From Pyrocephalus nanus (Eukaryota; Chordata; Aves; Passeriformes; Tyrannidae), in assembly GCA_038380795.1 (NCBI GenBank), contig CM076260.1:31592634-31656633 (forward strand): 64,000 nt of DNA, given 5' to 3'. Under the pieces are notes generated by a model. It worked only from the letters and a program-made list of their open reading frames with translations. It ran no database searches and had not been told where the DNA came from. Made by a program: the position numbers and the translations under genes. Shown one piece after another: positions 35,931 through 50,904 of this stretch (within the stretch, counting starts at the first letter, position 1; each line of letters starts with the position of its first letter).

Positions 35931-36125
35931 ATCATAAAATCATGGAATGGTTGAGGTTGGAAAGGACCCTGGAGATGTCTAGTGCAGCCTCTTGCAGGTC
36001 CAGTTAGAGCAGTTTGTACAAGCTCTGCTCTACTTGTGTCTTAGACACCTCCAAGCATGGAGACATCACAACCTCTCAGGCAGCCTTTATAGGGCTTGGG
36101 CAACCTCATCTTGAGAAAAATCTAG
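35931..36125 (-). mobile_element. CR1 LINE fragment
   Basis: Reverse complement of a CR1 3' region: aaaatcatggaatggttgag, gttggaaaggaccctggaga, then cttagacacctccaagcatg and catcacaacctctcaggcag. Diverged, about 195 bp, in the same orientation as FILIP1. Confidence 0.85.
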
Positions 36126-36780
36126 ATCAGGCTGGGTCCCTAAGACAAGGTGATGTATACCACATGCACTGCCTCGTGACAGTCACCAGTGGCACCTGTG
36201 ACCACCAGTGATTCTCGGAGGGGACTTATCCCAGACTGCCAGCTCCCTCGGCTTACTCTGCAACTCAGAAATAAAAGAACAGGGAATGTGATCTAGAGTT
36301 GCCATGGTGGCCTGGATGTGAGCCAGCCAGACAACTGGATGCAAGACTTGTCAGACAAAGTGCAGTGTGGCAGTGGTGAGCCTACACACCTGCACTAGTT
36401 GAGATATGTCTGTACCACCACGAGACTACAAGTACAACATTCTCCATCCTCATTTTAACTATTCCACGTAGCCACCACTATGCCAGTACCAGAGCTGTAG
36501 GGGAGATCATGTAGGATGTCACAGCTAAGGTCAAACAGGCCTTTAATATTTACAGCTTTTCTCTTACTGCAGAGAAATCACATTATGTATCTATATAAAA
36601 ACATAAAGGTACTCCATATGTTGTTATTTCTCAAGAGTACCTTCAACTTTAAGTCACATCAAAGGCTGGGAAAATCTAACTTGCTCATGAATCTTTTTGG
36701 TCATGCTTTCATTGGGATGAAGTAGTCCAAGAAACACATTCCTGAGTAAAGCAGCTCTTTCAACATGGTGAGACCAGGTT

Positions 36781-36801
36781 AAAAAAAAAAAAAAAAAAAA
36801 A
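36781..36801 (+). repeat. A21 homopolymer
   Basis: Twenty-one consecutive A after accaggtt. No recognisable retroposon body to the left and no obvious target duplication. Confidence 0.8.
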
Positions 36802-38689
36802 GCATTGGAGGGAATGGGAAGGGAATAGATAGGAATCCTAAATTCCAACTCACCTCCGAAAGTCAGAAATTAGTCTGTGTACAGACAACTGTGTGCAGTT
36901 GTCTGCTATATAGGAGAGTAACTGGGAAGCAAAAGATGGATGGTTTAACACTTTAATGATGTGCTAATAGACTACACATTTCTTTGATAAGTTGCTCTCT
37001 TTAAAAATTCCCTAAGCTCTTCACAGCAATAGACTCCTCTTGTGGATCTCAGAGACCTATAACAAGTGGTTGCCTGATTATAAAATGATCTGTAAATATG
37101 GCTTTGTAACATTTCCAGCAGACTTCCCTGCTCTCTGTTGGCTCTTCATCTTCAGTGCAGAAACATATGTACCATTTATAGGGAAGGCAGAGGTCTTGCA
37201 ACTCTCTCCAAGTTCTCTAACATGTTACAAAAAGCCCAAATATTTCTGTTTGTGCAAAGCAAAGCTTTTCCTAAAATTGTGTTTACTTACATGAAAAGGT
37301 ATGCTGTGTGCTTATCAGAGTTTTTTTTGTTCATAAAACCTTCAAAGCAGTGAAAATCTTCCATCAATATTTTGGTTTTGTTTTCTTGCCTTCTTTTGGT
37401 AAGTCAAACTCACTTGTTAAGTCAAAGCTGACCTCCACTTTCTACTTAGCCAGTCGCCTACTCTGGTGCAACAAATACAAATTCATTCAGTGGCATCTTG
37501 TTAGAACATGAAAATTTTGAATATTGAGGGAGAGAAGAGGCTGATTTTAATTTTCCACTGAAGATATAGTGAACAAGGTGTTCCACTGGGCCTTTTGGAG
37601 AGAAAAAAATAATGAAGATAAATGCAGTAAATACTGAAACATGACTTTGTAGGAAAAGCCTGAGAAAAAGACTTCAAGCTGGACTCTGTGCTGTTGTATC
37701 TCAGGCAATACATTTTATATGGCATACGTAATGCACATTAAAAGACTTCATTTGCTGAGTTTCACTGACAACTGGCTTTGTTCACCTTTGTGCTTATTTA
37801 AAACAGGTTGTTCCATGCAGCTGTTCAAGAAACTGTGCGTGCGCACACACACACTCACACACATTTGCATATAGACTTTTTTATTACTTCTCAGATCTTT
37901 CTAAATAAGTCATGCTGCCTAGGTTTTAAATTATTTTTCTCTTTGCAGCATGAAAATCGCCCTACATTAGAATCTGCTGCCTTTTATGGAAGCAGGATTC
38001 AGAACTTTAACAAAAGCATTTCTGACTTTTTTTTTTTTTTCCTTTTGCACACACCTACCCCCTTCCTTTTGGTTTTCTGCTTTCTTAACACTTGTGTATG
38101 ATCCTTCTGATAGCTGGGAAAGCCCAGCGTCTCCAGTACTGGTGCAACTCCCTTAAGTAAAAGTGATTACAGCTGAATCAGGACCCATCAAGGTTACTGT
38201 TTTATAGTATGATCACTATTTTGTGAATAAGCACCATAGAAGCCTGCTGTGACCCTTTGACCAAAGCCTCTCTGGAGCCAGGGGAAGAGGTGTCCAGGAC
38301 TTAGGGAAGTGCACCTTGCAGGATGGTTCCTTGCTGCACTCTGTGGACCTGCCATTATTAGTGCTGGTTGCTTAACCTACTTGTGCTCCATCAGAGCACC
38401 CTAATAATGCTGTCTTTACCTGCTCTGGGCTCCACCCTTGTTTTTTCTGAATTACTCACCTTTATGTGCTAAGTGTTCTTTTGGAAAAAAATAGGTGGAG
38501 GACTGAGCTCAAGGCCTTGAAAGCAGGGAGAACCATGCCTGTTCTCGGTTTCTGCAAAGAAAATTAGTCTTTTGGGAGTGTCTCGGCCTCTTTTGCTCAA
38601 GCTGTGTCTGGGACATGAAATTAAGCCTGACTGATTTTCATCTTTGTGTTACTTTTGTTCTGTTGGCCTAAGCCTGTCTCTCTGCTATT

Positions 38690-38880
38690 CATAGAATCAT
38701 ATGAGTTGGAAATTATCTGAGATATCAAGTCCAACCCTTGATCACCACCACCACAGTTACTAGACTATGGCACTAAGTGCCACATCCAGTCTCTTCTTAA
38801 ATACCTCCAGGGACGGAGAATCCACCAACTCCCTGAGCAGCCCATTCCAATGCCTGATTAAGATTCCTCATCCTTTGCCT
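38690..38880 (-). mobile_element. CR1 LINE fragment
   Basis: Starts with the reverse-complement CR1 tail catagaatcatatgagttgg, continues with caagtccaacccttgatcac, aagtgccacatccagtctct and gcagcccattccaatgcctg. About 190 bp of the 3' region with a conserved tail; same orientation as FILIP1. Confidence 0.9.
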
Positions 38881-41800
38881 TCTACTAACTACCTCAGTTC
38901 AGTTCTTGCCCTGTTGCTCCAACTCCTGCTGACCTTTTCTGCACTTGCTTTTCTTTTGTGCTTTCTCACCGACCCCTCCTCAAACCAAGGTAATGCAGTG
39001 ACTGACTGGAGTTGAAAGGCACTTGAGTCCTACACCTAAAAGTTGTCCACCTCACTGATTCCCATTTGACACATCACTGAAATAGTGTATTTGATAGACT
39101 GAATAAAAGAGTGGGCAGGAAAAACGAGAGAAAACAGACTCCAAACAACAAAACAACCCAAACCAAAACAACCAATGCACATATAAATTTGAATATTCAT
39201 AGCCACCTGATTTTTGAGCAGATCTGTATTTGGCTTGCCCAAATTTGCTGTTGCACATCCTTGGTAGTCCCGTCGTCTTGTCTGAACTGAACGTCATTTT
39301 TCACCTGGCGTTATTTGGGCCTTTTGAAATACTTGTCTTTAAAAGCAAGGGCCTTGTTCTGAGGACCAGAGGTATGGGCTGACCACAGCCATCACACAAG
39401 CATGGGAGTCAGAGGTGTTTCCATTCAAGGAAAGACTTACAAGGGGCATACTCTTGCACCAGCACCCCTGTATTACTTGATCCAGGAGTGACATATCTGG
39501 TTTTATTTCTCTCCTCAGTCTGAAATAATTTTAGCTTGCACTACCTCTTTTCAAGACTATGTCCTGACCTGCTGAGTGTTTGAATTGTGAAAAAAAGGAC
39601 AGGAAAAACTCAGGTTGCAAGAGGGAGAGCAAGCAAGGAGAAACCATGCCAAGTTTCATACACTAAGTGTGAATTAGAAGGTGCTGTGCTTGCCTTTGCC
39701 TTAAAATTTCTTTCTACCATGTCTGTGTTGCTCTCTGAATAACTGCAGAGCTTGACTTCCACTGGGCATGCAAATCACTATTATTTTTAAAAATCTTATG
39801 GTGACATAAGTGCAAATGATGTCTCATGCACAAAGAGGCAAAAGTTTACAGCCTCCGTGGTAGAATCAATAAGCAATACTGTCCAAAAATAATTCAAAAT
39901 ACAAGGGCATAATTATGAAACAAATGTTATTGTTAATATTATTATTGTTACTACAACTACTATCATTATTACTATCGTGAACCAAAATGTATATAGAAGT
40001 TATATAAAAATATAATCTTACATTAAATTTGTATTGTCAGTAAGTTAATTTCCTGGAGAGAAAACTCATGCAGAAGCTCTAACTCTACTCAAGAAACTGC
40101 TGTATGTAATACACTTATATATGCATGTATAGACTTCTACAGGTACATGCATACACACATTTCAGAACTCCTGCTCTGATTCTCATTAATCCCATTAATC
40201 AAGAAGAGCCCTACTGGCTTCAGAGGAATTGCAACAATGCCAGCTTTGTGCTCATAAAATCCAGCATCAGGATGGCATGTTTACAGCTTAATTATTTCCT
40301 AAGACCTGAAGAAGCTGGATGTAGAGAGCTTGGTGTGCTAATGACGGGCACAAGGCAATAGTGCTTGCCACCAAAAGCAAGTTGGACCAACAGCACTTGG
40401 TCTGTCAGGCCAGTCAAACCAGGACAGACTCTTCTCTATTGTAGATTAACCATGCCCACGTCACATGAGCTGTGCAACAGCAAGTGGCAATACCCAGTTC
40501 TCCACACCACCCGCCTGCCTTTCACCAGTACAGACACTGTTCTTCCACTACAGTTTTTTGGAAAACAGGGTTGAATCCCAGTCAGTAATTTTCAAAATTA
40601 AAAAATGTTGAAAGCAATGCATCATTTTAAAACAAGTTAAGTCATCTAGGAAAAGGCTGACATTTAAATGATGAAAGAGTATACATCTATCCCTTTCCAG
40701 TTCCTCTGAAAATAAACATTTTAAATGGAACTGTACAGGAACTTTCATTCTGTGATATATATACTTGTCACCAAGAGATACTTTTTCAGCTATGACATAA
40801 TTGCTATCATCAGAAAAGCACTGCTGTCATTCTGCTATAATTTAGCCTCATTTTCTGCTCATTTCTTTATCTTTTCTCATTAGGGCATTACATACTCAGC
40901 TATGTTACTATTAATCATTCCCTAACATAAGCAGCTGAATAACAAGAGCTGTGTGAGTAATTGATTTTTCATTTTCAGAGCTGAATCAAAAATTCAATAA
41001 TATCAAGAAAAAAAAGTCTTTATTTTTTCTCTCATTCAAGTGAAAAAAGTGTTTCATGTGGATTTCAGTGAAACATTTGTTTTTCTCAAATCAGTAATTT
41101 CATTTCCATCTTTGTCATTTTAAGAAAAGCAACAGATAGAGAGGACCACATCTTGACACAGTTCACCAAACCAACAAGTGAAAAATCCTCACTTTTTCAG
41201 AAGATGAAGTGACCTGCTTGGACCAGTGAATTCCTGTGTCTGGACAAATTTGAATACTCAGACACAAGATGATTTTCACCTCTTTGGTGAAAAGAACTCA
41301 AATTTATGTAAGTGACTTGCAGTGGTAGAACAATTTTGCCCAGAAAGAATGGGTACAGACACCTCAAGGGACTAGTGATGTGACCAGGAGGGCCTCCTCA
41401 GAGAGCTGGATTCAGGTCCCAACAGGTTGACTGAAGGATTGAAAGTCTCCCATGGTCCAGGTGAATGACATAATCACAGGGTTACTTGATATGGTTCTTT
41501 GACTGGCTGGTCTTGTGAATTAAGCCACCAGATTTTTTTTTTTTTGTTGACATTTATAATAATCTTATGCCCTAAATGGCACGTTTTAATGAGTTTTTAA
41601 AAAGTTAGTTAAAACACTAACTATGGCAACACAATATTATAATGAGGCATTTACTCAGGTACTTTACAAATATGTAGTGAATTACACATTTTGCATTTCT
41701 CTCCCCTCAGATTTGCACAGGCCTTGGCAAGTTTCAAGAGAATGCTTTGTTTGGATCTGTGCACCCCCTGGATTTTTTGTTTCTATCTTATGATTTTTCC

Positions 41801-44800
41801 ACATATAAGCCTTCAAAAAAAAAGGAAAATTGAAATGATGCAAATATAAACCTCACTACTCTCCATTGCTGCTGGACATACTGCAGGAATGAGAAGGGAA
41901 TGCACAACTTAGCACCCTCTTGGGGAAAGAAGGTGGAAAAAGCATTACATCTGTTTAGGGTTAGGAAAGCTTCTATATAGCCTCACTGAGTCACAATAGC
42001 CCCCCTAGTCAGATGGCATCTTGAGGATCTTCACTCAACTTAGTGGAAATTACTGGACCATATAGAACAGGTCTTGAATATTAGCAGGGCATTAATGCGA
42101 GTAGTAGGTCATGTACTTCACTAATAAGTCTGTGCATCTCTGCACAGGTAAACTTTCATTTAAACATAAACCAAATATCCAGCATGTCCAAGCTTGAGTG
42201 CCTATTATCATATATTTATACTTGTAAATAATTGGCATCTATCTAAATTTTTTTAGAAATTCACTGAAATCTGGCACTTCAACTGAAACCTGTTTCTAAT
42301 CTTTCTGAATGAGGAAGCAATTTTCCCTACATGACTCTGATTCAATTCTTGTTTTCTTTGCCCCAAAAAATGACAAGTTAAAAAGATGGCCTCTGTAGAG
42401 CTGTGAACTGATATATAATAACTCTGAAATGTGCCAAAGACCCTTTAAATGTTAAAATTGTTACCTATTGCACCCTGGACAGAGTTTGAGTTCATGAGTA
42501 GATTTTGAATGAAGTCATTTTTTCCCCCTGTCTGACCCTGGGAGCATTTGAATTGATGATTTTAGCAAGCAAAGTTTCAGGAATAACGAAGCACATATAG
42601 TTTTGTATAATAATTCTCTCTCAAGGGCTGTGAAGCTGATGCCTACTTAAAAAAAATTTTGGAAGAATAGCTGAAACAACACATGATGCCATTTTATATA
42701 ATCCCAGAAGTGACTGAAAGACTGGACAGTTTTGAGGACTATCCAAGTGTAAAGAGATGGATTTGGATTAGTCCCAGCTCACATTGTGTAACACTTGCAA
42801 TACTTTCATTTTGTTTCTCCACAGTCAGATGTGGCTGTTTGTTCCCTCATTTTTAAATTACCTTTGGAACCATTTTATTGGAACTTGGGACCAGATTCAT
42901 TAGTTAAAACATAAACTTTGAACTGTCGCTGCCTTACAGTCAGATGGGGCTGTAAAACAGGACCTACAAAATGGATGACCTTCAGATTTACTCAACTGTG
43001 CAAAAATTGTATTTGTCGTTGCCAGGGTTTTTTAATTATTTATTTTAATAGACTACCACAGAATTTGTGATCTGGAATCCTGTGAATATATTACATTTAC
43101 AGAAAATATCCAGCATTTTCAAACCATACAGACAGCATGTCAGCCTAAAAGAAAAGAATAAAAACTGTACTGCTGCCCTTGTATTCTAAATTATAAGAAG
43201 TTCAGAGAGGCACTTACTGAAAAGTAGACAGATAGTGTCTCAGTACTCTACTACAGCCAGTAATGTGCAGTCAGATGAGTAACTACTGTAGGCAATGCTG
43301 AATTCCAGCAGTCCCACCGGGCTGGCTTTTCCTTTTTTTGGGTCACAATTTGGGCACCAGGACACAAACAGCCACCATATGAGAAAAAAGCCAGAGAACC
43401 AATATGGCTAAGAACTCTTGGGGGAAGAAAGATTGCAAAACTATTTCTGTAAAATAATTTAATCTCCAGGCTTTAAAGGAATCACCAACAGATTACACGG
43501 TTATAGGCCAAGTGTAAGTATGGGATCTTACACCTCACCCCAATATCTCTGTATGAGGCTATTCTTACCACAGAATTTGGTCTTACAGTGGTAAATCACA
43601 GAGATTTATTAGTCTGAACACTTTATATTTATGGCTTGATTGTTCTCTAAATGAGTAATTGACTGATGGATACTCTGCCCTGCTGTCTTCCTGCCAGCTT
43701 CTTTATTTTACAGGCTTCATAAAAATAACGAGAAAATACAAACTGGAAAGATAACACACATAACATCTCCAAGCAGTATTACACTCCAGCCTTTGCAGTT
43801 GCTTAGGTCCATGAAATAGAGGGAAACAAAAAGGCAAGCACTTCCCAATGAAAGACTTGGTGCTGCCGTCTTGTGGGAAAAGGAAGAAGGGGAAATTTGT
43901 TAATAAGAGCAGAAATGCATGAAAGGAAAAAAAGCATTTAAAAAACTTGTTAACATTAACACTCTCATCTTTGTTTCAAGACGGCTGTATGCTTTATTTC
44001 TCGCATATCAGTTTCCTTTCAGGTGATGCAGGCCCAGAATTACATCACCAGCAGAGCAGCCAAGAGCATCTTTGTGCCAGGATGACCGAAGCCAAGAGGA
44101 ATGTATTATCACAGCCCTCCAAGGGACTTGCCAGTGCATTCCTTGCTGGGGGTGCTGTGATGGGGGAGGCAAAGAGGAGACAATTTTACGTGAAGACTGA
44201 AAGGAAACTTTGTGGAGGAAAGATCTGGGGTCACAGTCTTGCTGTCTCCTCTAAGCAGATCTAATTATGGCCATGTTCTTCAAAAGGAGGGTTTAACTAA
44301 AACCAGATTTAGCAGGGCAATGCTTAGGAAGTACAGACTGAATCCTCGGCCTTGCCTTTGAGGAAAACATGAAATGCTTCAGTGCACTGGGAACACTGTC
44401 TCTGTGGTTGTAAAGAATAATTTGAAGCAGCATGGAAAGCAAGAACCAATTTAAAATCCTCATCACTTCAATTAAATCTTACAGTGAAACATGGCTAAGC
44501 ATAATATCAATGCTTTAGGACAAACAACACTTAGACACTGGGTGTATATTTACTGACACCTTGTGTGGGGGGGTGACAGAGTCTCAGCAGTCTCGTGGAT
44601 CACGGTGGAAACGATCGAACTACTCACCAAGCAGTCACACAGATACCCCATGACAGAGCTCCAACAAAGCCTTTCTGCCACATCACACCCTCTATTCAGC
44701 AACTCACGTCCCATGCTAATAAAAAAACCCCTCCCTACTCCCCCCTCCCCCCATTTTTGAAGTCTTTCAGGCTATTTCTTCAGGCAGTCCTGGATGGCAG

Positions 44801-46732
44801 TGGTCTTCACCGCAAGCCTGTTTCTGAACCGTTAAAATCAATAGGAGCTTTCCAGTGCTTTTAATAGCAGCAAAATGTGCTGTCAACAAACGGGATTAAA
44901 AGAAGGGTACAAGGCAAATTCCTCAGAGATTAGCACCTCTAAAAATGTCAGCATTTTAAACCTCGTCTCCTAGGTCAATCAAGAAGTCAAAGTGCTAAGG
45001 TTACACAGAGCTCTACCCTTTTCCATTAGAACAAAAAGCCCTGCTGATCAAACAAAAAGTTTAGAATTGATCCTTAAGATTCCCCCCACCCATACTGATT
45101 ACCTAGAGGGGAAGGCAAGAGGGCTAGGACTAGGCAGAACAAAGAACAATCAAGTACCATTTCATGTTAAGCCTGCTTTATACATGAATTTTTGGAGTGG
45201 GGAAGTACCAATAGCTGGTTTAGGTGCAGCCAGCTCAGCCCAAACTCAGACCACCAGCTCTCTGCACTAGGAAGACTAATTTTATCCCTGAGGCTGCTGT
45301 TGCTGCCTGGTCTCCTGCTCTCCATGTGTCCACTGCAAGCCACACTGTCAGTGGCAGCTCTGACCAGACCCCTCACTCTCTGTCACAGCAGAGACTCTTT
45401 ACCCCACCATCTGCCACCCAAGGTGTCTGAGAGGGCCCAGGGGCCTCCAGCTCTTCTCTGTGTTTCTCAGCCTCCTCAGGAGGCTCCAGAAAGATTTCTG
45501 CTTTTGCATTCCTGGGGATAGGAGATGATCAAGGACAACTTGATGTTACAGGAACAGCAGCTGAGGGCAAGCAATGAAAAGGGAAATTTGGTCTCATAGA
45601 AAAATAGAGAATAGTGTCTGTAACTTTCAAACATCATTAGATATTATTATAGCATACACTAGGGAAATTAGCAAAACACTTTGGCCACCATGTCTGCAGA
45701 AGCACCTTCCACTAAAACTACCAGATTTCTTTCATCTCCATCTGGCAAATGGTTGTCACTACTCTTTTCCTGTAACATACCAACTTTTCCCACAACCTTT
45801 CTTCAGGTCAGTTGCACTTGGTCTTGCAGAGCCAATACCAACAGCCAGGCCTTCCAGCTTTCTCCCTTTACCCTTCCAGCTGTCTACATTTTGAATATCC
45901 CAGTGTACAGTGTTCACTTTCTTATAGTTCTCGTGCACAATTATTTTTGACAAATCACGTTTTCCTGTTACTTCCTTCCTGTGCGAGGCTGACCTAACAA
46001 TTAGTCCCTCGTAGGAATGGTTTGCTTTCATATCATGTTGTTGTAGGTGGATTAGAGATAACGTATGAAAGTGTATGTAAAAAAATATTCCAAAGTAAAT
46101 ACATTAAGAAAGTGCTAGACTTACATTAGAACTCAGGCATATTTCCTCTCTTAGAGAATTCCCCTTTTTCCTTTGTTCTAACTTTCACAAGACAGCAAAA
46201 GCAGATGTGGCCTACAAAAGCTGATGTGGGCAGTGGTTAGGAAAGATTGATAAAATACTGTGAGGAAAGAAAACACTGAAGTTGCTTAGATTCAGGACAG
46301 GAATTATTACTGCTCTCCCCGTAGCAGACTGCTGTGAGATGGCCATCCCACAGCACTGTTCTTCCTCTAGCTCACCCTGTCTCATTAACATTATAACTGT
46401 GAGTGCAGCAGAGTGGCTGACGGGCAAAGTTCACCTCTGTGTCCCTTTTCGTTTTCATGGAGACTACAAGTCTGTTCAGTTCTTAATAAAATAACCCCCA
46501 AAGCACCACAGTAAAATGAATTATACACATAGTGGTACTTATAAAACAAGATGCTGTGCAGGACCTTGAAAAATGCCTTAAGACAGGTCAGTTCTCTGTC
46601 CCAATATGCAGATTAGGTGAGTAGGAGTTTTTTGCATGTTTTATCCTACTGCAACCTAATTTTTACACTTCAAACTCTTTGTCAAAATCTACTGTCAGTT
46701 TGGGGATTTCCTAAGAAGTCACCCCATCACTC

Positions 46733-46748
46733 TTTCTTTCTTTCTTTG
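46733..46748 (+). repeat. TTTC microsatellite
   Basis: Four tandem ctttctttctttcttt units in FILIP1 intronic sequence. No associated gene. Confidence 0.7.
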
Positions 46749-48729
46749 TGAATATAGCCCTCAAACAATACTACTTCTAGTTTTTAGTACCTACAAAGAT
46801 GTGGGGGGAGCCTGAGTTTCATGTGTACTCAGCAAGCAAAGGTGAGGAGCTGAGATCATTTAAGACTGTATGCTAATAAGTGGTTTACAGCCCATCCTGA
46901 TTTTGCTAATCTGCTCTGTGAGTGATCCATGAGGAGGACTCCCAGAAGAGGGAGGGAGGTGCATCTTGATTTTCTATTTTTAGCTAAATGCTAATTCCTC
47001 TCTACTTGGTGGTTACTAACTTGTACACACTAGTGCCATGGACAAACCAAGTGGATTAAACAGCAAACAACAGGCTTCTGGTGTTACTCAACATACATCA
47101 ACAGGGCTTCATCACTGCAATTATTCCCCTGCAGCCACCAGTACAGAGGCACTGGTGACTAAAGCCAGTGGGCTTAGTTGCACTTCAGATCTGCTTTCAG
47201 GAGAAATTCAAATTCTCCTTTTTTTTAATTGCTGTTTTTTCAAAAATGATAAAATGTAGAAAACCTGAAGTTCGAAAGAGCAGAAAGGGTAAGAGAAAAT
47301 GGCCACAGAGATAAGACTTGATATCTTGATAGCAGTAGTAATGTAAGACAAAAATCTTTTTAATCACTTCATTGAAGGAAGTCAGTTCAAACCAGGTCAT
47401 AGTCTTAGACCATTTAGTGGCCTTCACAAATTGAGAGGGAATAATAAGAAAGCAACAACTGTCAAATTAATATGAATATAAAATGTAGAGACAAATGTAA
47501 ATGGTATTTTAATACCATTTTTGTAGCATTTTAGTGGCTGTATGTCCACACATACATGGATATTAAGCATAGAGAGAAAGTGGCAGCTATGAGAATCAGA
47601 TGTGAAATTGCTCTTTACTTGGAATTACAACACATTTTTCATTTTCTACTGTGAGAACAAATTGCTAGGATACAGAAGCATTTTTTTCCTTTAAAGTTTG
47701 CCAATCAACCCAGGAAAATAGAGACAGAAAAATAACAGCTATTAAACCAGGAAATATGGTCACTGTAGCTCATGTGCCACCTACTCAAAGCTGGCGCTGA
47801 ACTGAGCTCAGGAAATATACCAAACAATTTTGCTTCTGGCTTTTTGCAAATGACTGCCACAAGCCTGTGGTTTCCTCAACAGCATTTCTTCTTTGAACTT
47901 GCCTTAAGTATTTTTCTCTGAGTTTGGTTTTGTTTTTTTTTTTAAAAAAGAAACACAACATCGTGTATTGATTTCAAGCAATTTGGTATGAGCATGAAAA
48001 TTTCACGTTGAAAAACTGAGTGCTCAGTCTTCACCTAAGGTCGGCAATCTTTCTTTTCTTAGAGACACAGAGACTCTTCCCTCAAGCAGGATAAACACTT
48101 GGAAAAAAACAATCTGGAGTGTATAGACTGTGAGATAAACACTGCAGATACCACAGGTTAGGCACATTTTTTAAAACATGAAAATATTTTCTTCCAGGGG
48201 AACAGAGAACTTGCCTGAGGCATGTGTCTTCAGAGATATTAAAGAGAATGCAAAGGGTTTGTGACTTTTCAAGCCTGAATGTGAAGGGCATGGCAAAGTC
48301 CCACCACTTGTGTGCTAGTATCCTAATATGTGTCGTGGTTTTCCTTACCCTGTCCTCCTCTTGCGACAACAGTGCTCTGACCTTCATGAAATGTAGCACT
48401 TAGCTAAGCAAGCCAGTCCCAAACTTAGCCAATATAAATAACATCTGATCAAAAGCTACCTGGAGGTGAACCCAAAATGGGCATGACTAATTCAAAACAA
48501 ATCCATTTCTTAATTCAAGCGCACGCTACAGAACATTCAATGGTATTCCTCCAGCTCTAGATTTGCACAGTAATGTACTTACTAATAACACGAGTGGACT
48601 GACATTTACAAATGGTTTACACGTGAGTTTAGTGTCATTTGAACACGGAAAATACCAGACCAAATCACTGCTGAACTGACAAACACTGGGGACACTGGGT
48701 ATAGTCTTTGCACTGTCACAGGTACTCAC

Positions 48730-48908
48730 CTCTCCCGCTCCTGTTCCAAGAGGTTGGTAAAGTCATCACTCTTGTTCATGTAATCTGTATGTTTATGTTT
48801 CTCGTTTTCTAGCTCATAAACTGTCCGACGATGGCACTTTTCTGCCAACAGGAGCTGTTCCAGCATGCGCCGATATGTTTCTTTCTGCTTTTCTTCAAGT
48901 CTGTCTAG
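48730..48908 (-). CDS. FILIP1: FILIP1 internal coding exon (CortBP2-like N-terminal domain)
   Basis: A 179-bp exon encoding [18 protein letters not shown], then [39 protein letters not shown] and RE plus two bases of an Arg codon. It matches the mammalian FILIP1 segment essentially residue for residue. The acceptor is cccacaatccag at 48909 and the donor is GAG|GTGAGT at 48730/48729. Entry is phase 0 and exit phase 2, which fits the flanking exons exactly. This part belongs to the CortBP2/CTTNBP2-type N-terminal domain and is predicted coiled coil. It would be absent from a transcript started at the internal CpG island. Confidence 0.97.
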
Positions 48909-50904
48909 CTGGATTGTGGGAGAGGAGAACAGACTGTTTTAAAGGTCTCCTTGATTACTTCATGTGATTTATTAACCAACAGTGTTCTGTTTGGTAAATG
49001 TGGGTCCCATAGATTTTACATCCTAGGCTTTACATAAAACAGTGACTAGAAATAAGAATAACTGTCCTGTGAAAGTAATGATTTATCTGGATGACATATT
49101 AGCAATAAACGTTTGCACAGTTTTCACATACCCAAAGGGCAGAACTGCACTTAGTTTTAGGGTAACAAATTTGTTGCAGTGCAGAATGTCCCCTGTGGTG
49201 AGGTGCTGTGCACACTTTTTTCATTTCACACAGGAAAAGCCGTAGCTCAGACCTCAGACCCTGGGAGCCTGAGTTCATGCACCTATATGGGGACTAGACA
49301 CCTACATGTAGAGCGTAAAGTTTAATCTTAAGGCTGAAATTAGAGTTATGCACCTTCAACACACCTGTAAAACTGCTGAGATAATCTATTTAGATTCAGT
49401 ACATATTCAGTTTTACATTACCAAATACAATTCATTCAAAGCCTTAGGGGTTTCCCCTCAGCCTGTTTTTTGACAGAAATTATCTCTCTTTATTTGCAAC
49501 ACTTTACCTTTTTTGCCTTCTGTAATTTTTTTAATTAATTTAATATGCCAGTTATTATCCAAACAAACACTAAGGCCAGGAAGGTCTGTCTAAAAAGATG
49601 CCAGGGCACTCCAAAGACACCATGGCTATTTGTGTTGCTCCTTTTGCTGGTTCTTGGGTGCAGATAAAAAACTCCATCCTCCTCCCTGCCAAGCAGCCCA
49701 CAGCCCTTTCTGCTTGTCTTTCCATGGCATGATGTCTGGCTGAGCCTGCTCTGCCCAACCCCAGACCTTACCCTCTTCCTTGGCCCCAGCTGTACCAGAC
49801 AGTTTTGTTTCACAGGGTGCCTCAGCAAACTAAGGGACTTAGGAGAGCAGGAGGACTCTGGCAATTTGATCTCCAGAAACTGACTGTAGCAGCCAAACAG
49901 TCATTGCATTTTATAAAGGAGACAGGTTTGGTTGATCTTTTGAGAGTAGATCGTTTGCACTTAATTTTGTCACCATTCTGTTTTAGTTTCAACATGACCC
50001 TTGTGAACCTACACATCACAAAGTTTTACTTTTTTCACTGAGGTCCCTGTAAAATTATCAGCTTCATTAGAAAAAGGCCTTGCTAAGGTTTTGTTTGCAT
50101 GCTCCCACATGCGAAGGTTGGTTTGCTTTCCCTATTTACTGTCATCTCCAAAGTTCTAGGAGATGCTTCAGTGAGAATAAACAGTGAAAGATATCCCATA
50201 GTAGACACAGTTCCTAGTGAAGAAATCAAATGTTCTAATAGGAGGCACTGTGAAGATTTGGGCAGCCACTACAGTATGTTGCTGCATGCTCTTTCTCCAT
50301 GCCCTGGACTATTATGAAACTATAAACATGAGAAGTGGCTGTTTATTTTGGCATTCACACTGGCCTTAGACGTTCCCAGGTCTATTCTACATTCATTTAT
50401 TGCTTATATTTTAAAGCAAGGGGTCAAGTCCTATAGGTCTCTTTTAGGGGCTGAACTGACTTTGGAGTTTTAGAGCTTAAGTGATGTAAAGTGAATATGG
50501 ATTTATGTTCCCATAAATATTGTCAAAGTCAATCTCCAGAAGTCTTCTTTTCTTAACTACTCACATGATAGTGGTCTTGCATGCCAAGAAAATCAAAGAG
50601 TGCTTACCAGTGCTGTGACCAATAGAAGCTGAAGCCTATAACTGAAAGGAATTTAAAAACCAGAAGGTAACACCTGAAGATTTTGGTCTTGCTTAACAGC
50701 ACCAGCCCTAAGAATCATACAACCTCTTTATGTTTTGTGTTCAAATCCAGTGACTTCACTTACAAATTATTCTGCATTTGAGTGAACAAGACTTTCTTGT
50801 CAATGTACAAATTCTCTGTTATCCTCTTTGCACATGTTCAAAATACGTGGAGTCTCACCTCTGGTTAGGATTCCCCCTGCCCAGATATAATGTAAATCAA
50901 TTAC
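48909..50904 (-). other. FILIP1: FILIP1 intron, 2.0 kb
   Basis: GT-AG intron (donor GAG|GTAATT at 50905/50904; acceptor cacaatccag at 48909). AT-rich, without a recognisable repeat, RNA gene or exon. Confidence 0.88.

Larger units (their letters stand above)
25400..48729 (-). other. FILIP1: FILIP1 intron, 23.3 kb, with internal CpG island
   Basis: GT-AG intron between the 179-bp exon (donor GAG|GTGAGT at 48730/48729) and the large exon. It contains CR1 fragments at 26297-26363, 35931-36125 and 38690-38880, a TG-rich microsatellite (about 25434-25462), the internal CpG island with a candidate alternative first exon (32755-33420), a pyrimidine tract (33941-34018), an A21 tract (36781-36801), a short CA repeat (37841-37863) and a TTTC repeat (46733-46748). 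The rest is AT-rich with only short frames that do not resemble proteins. Confidence 0.8.
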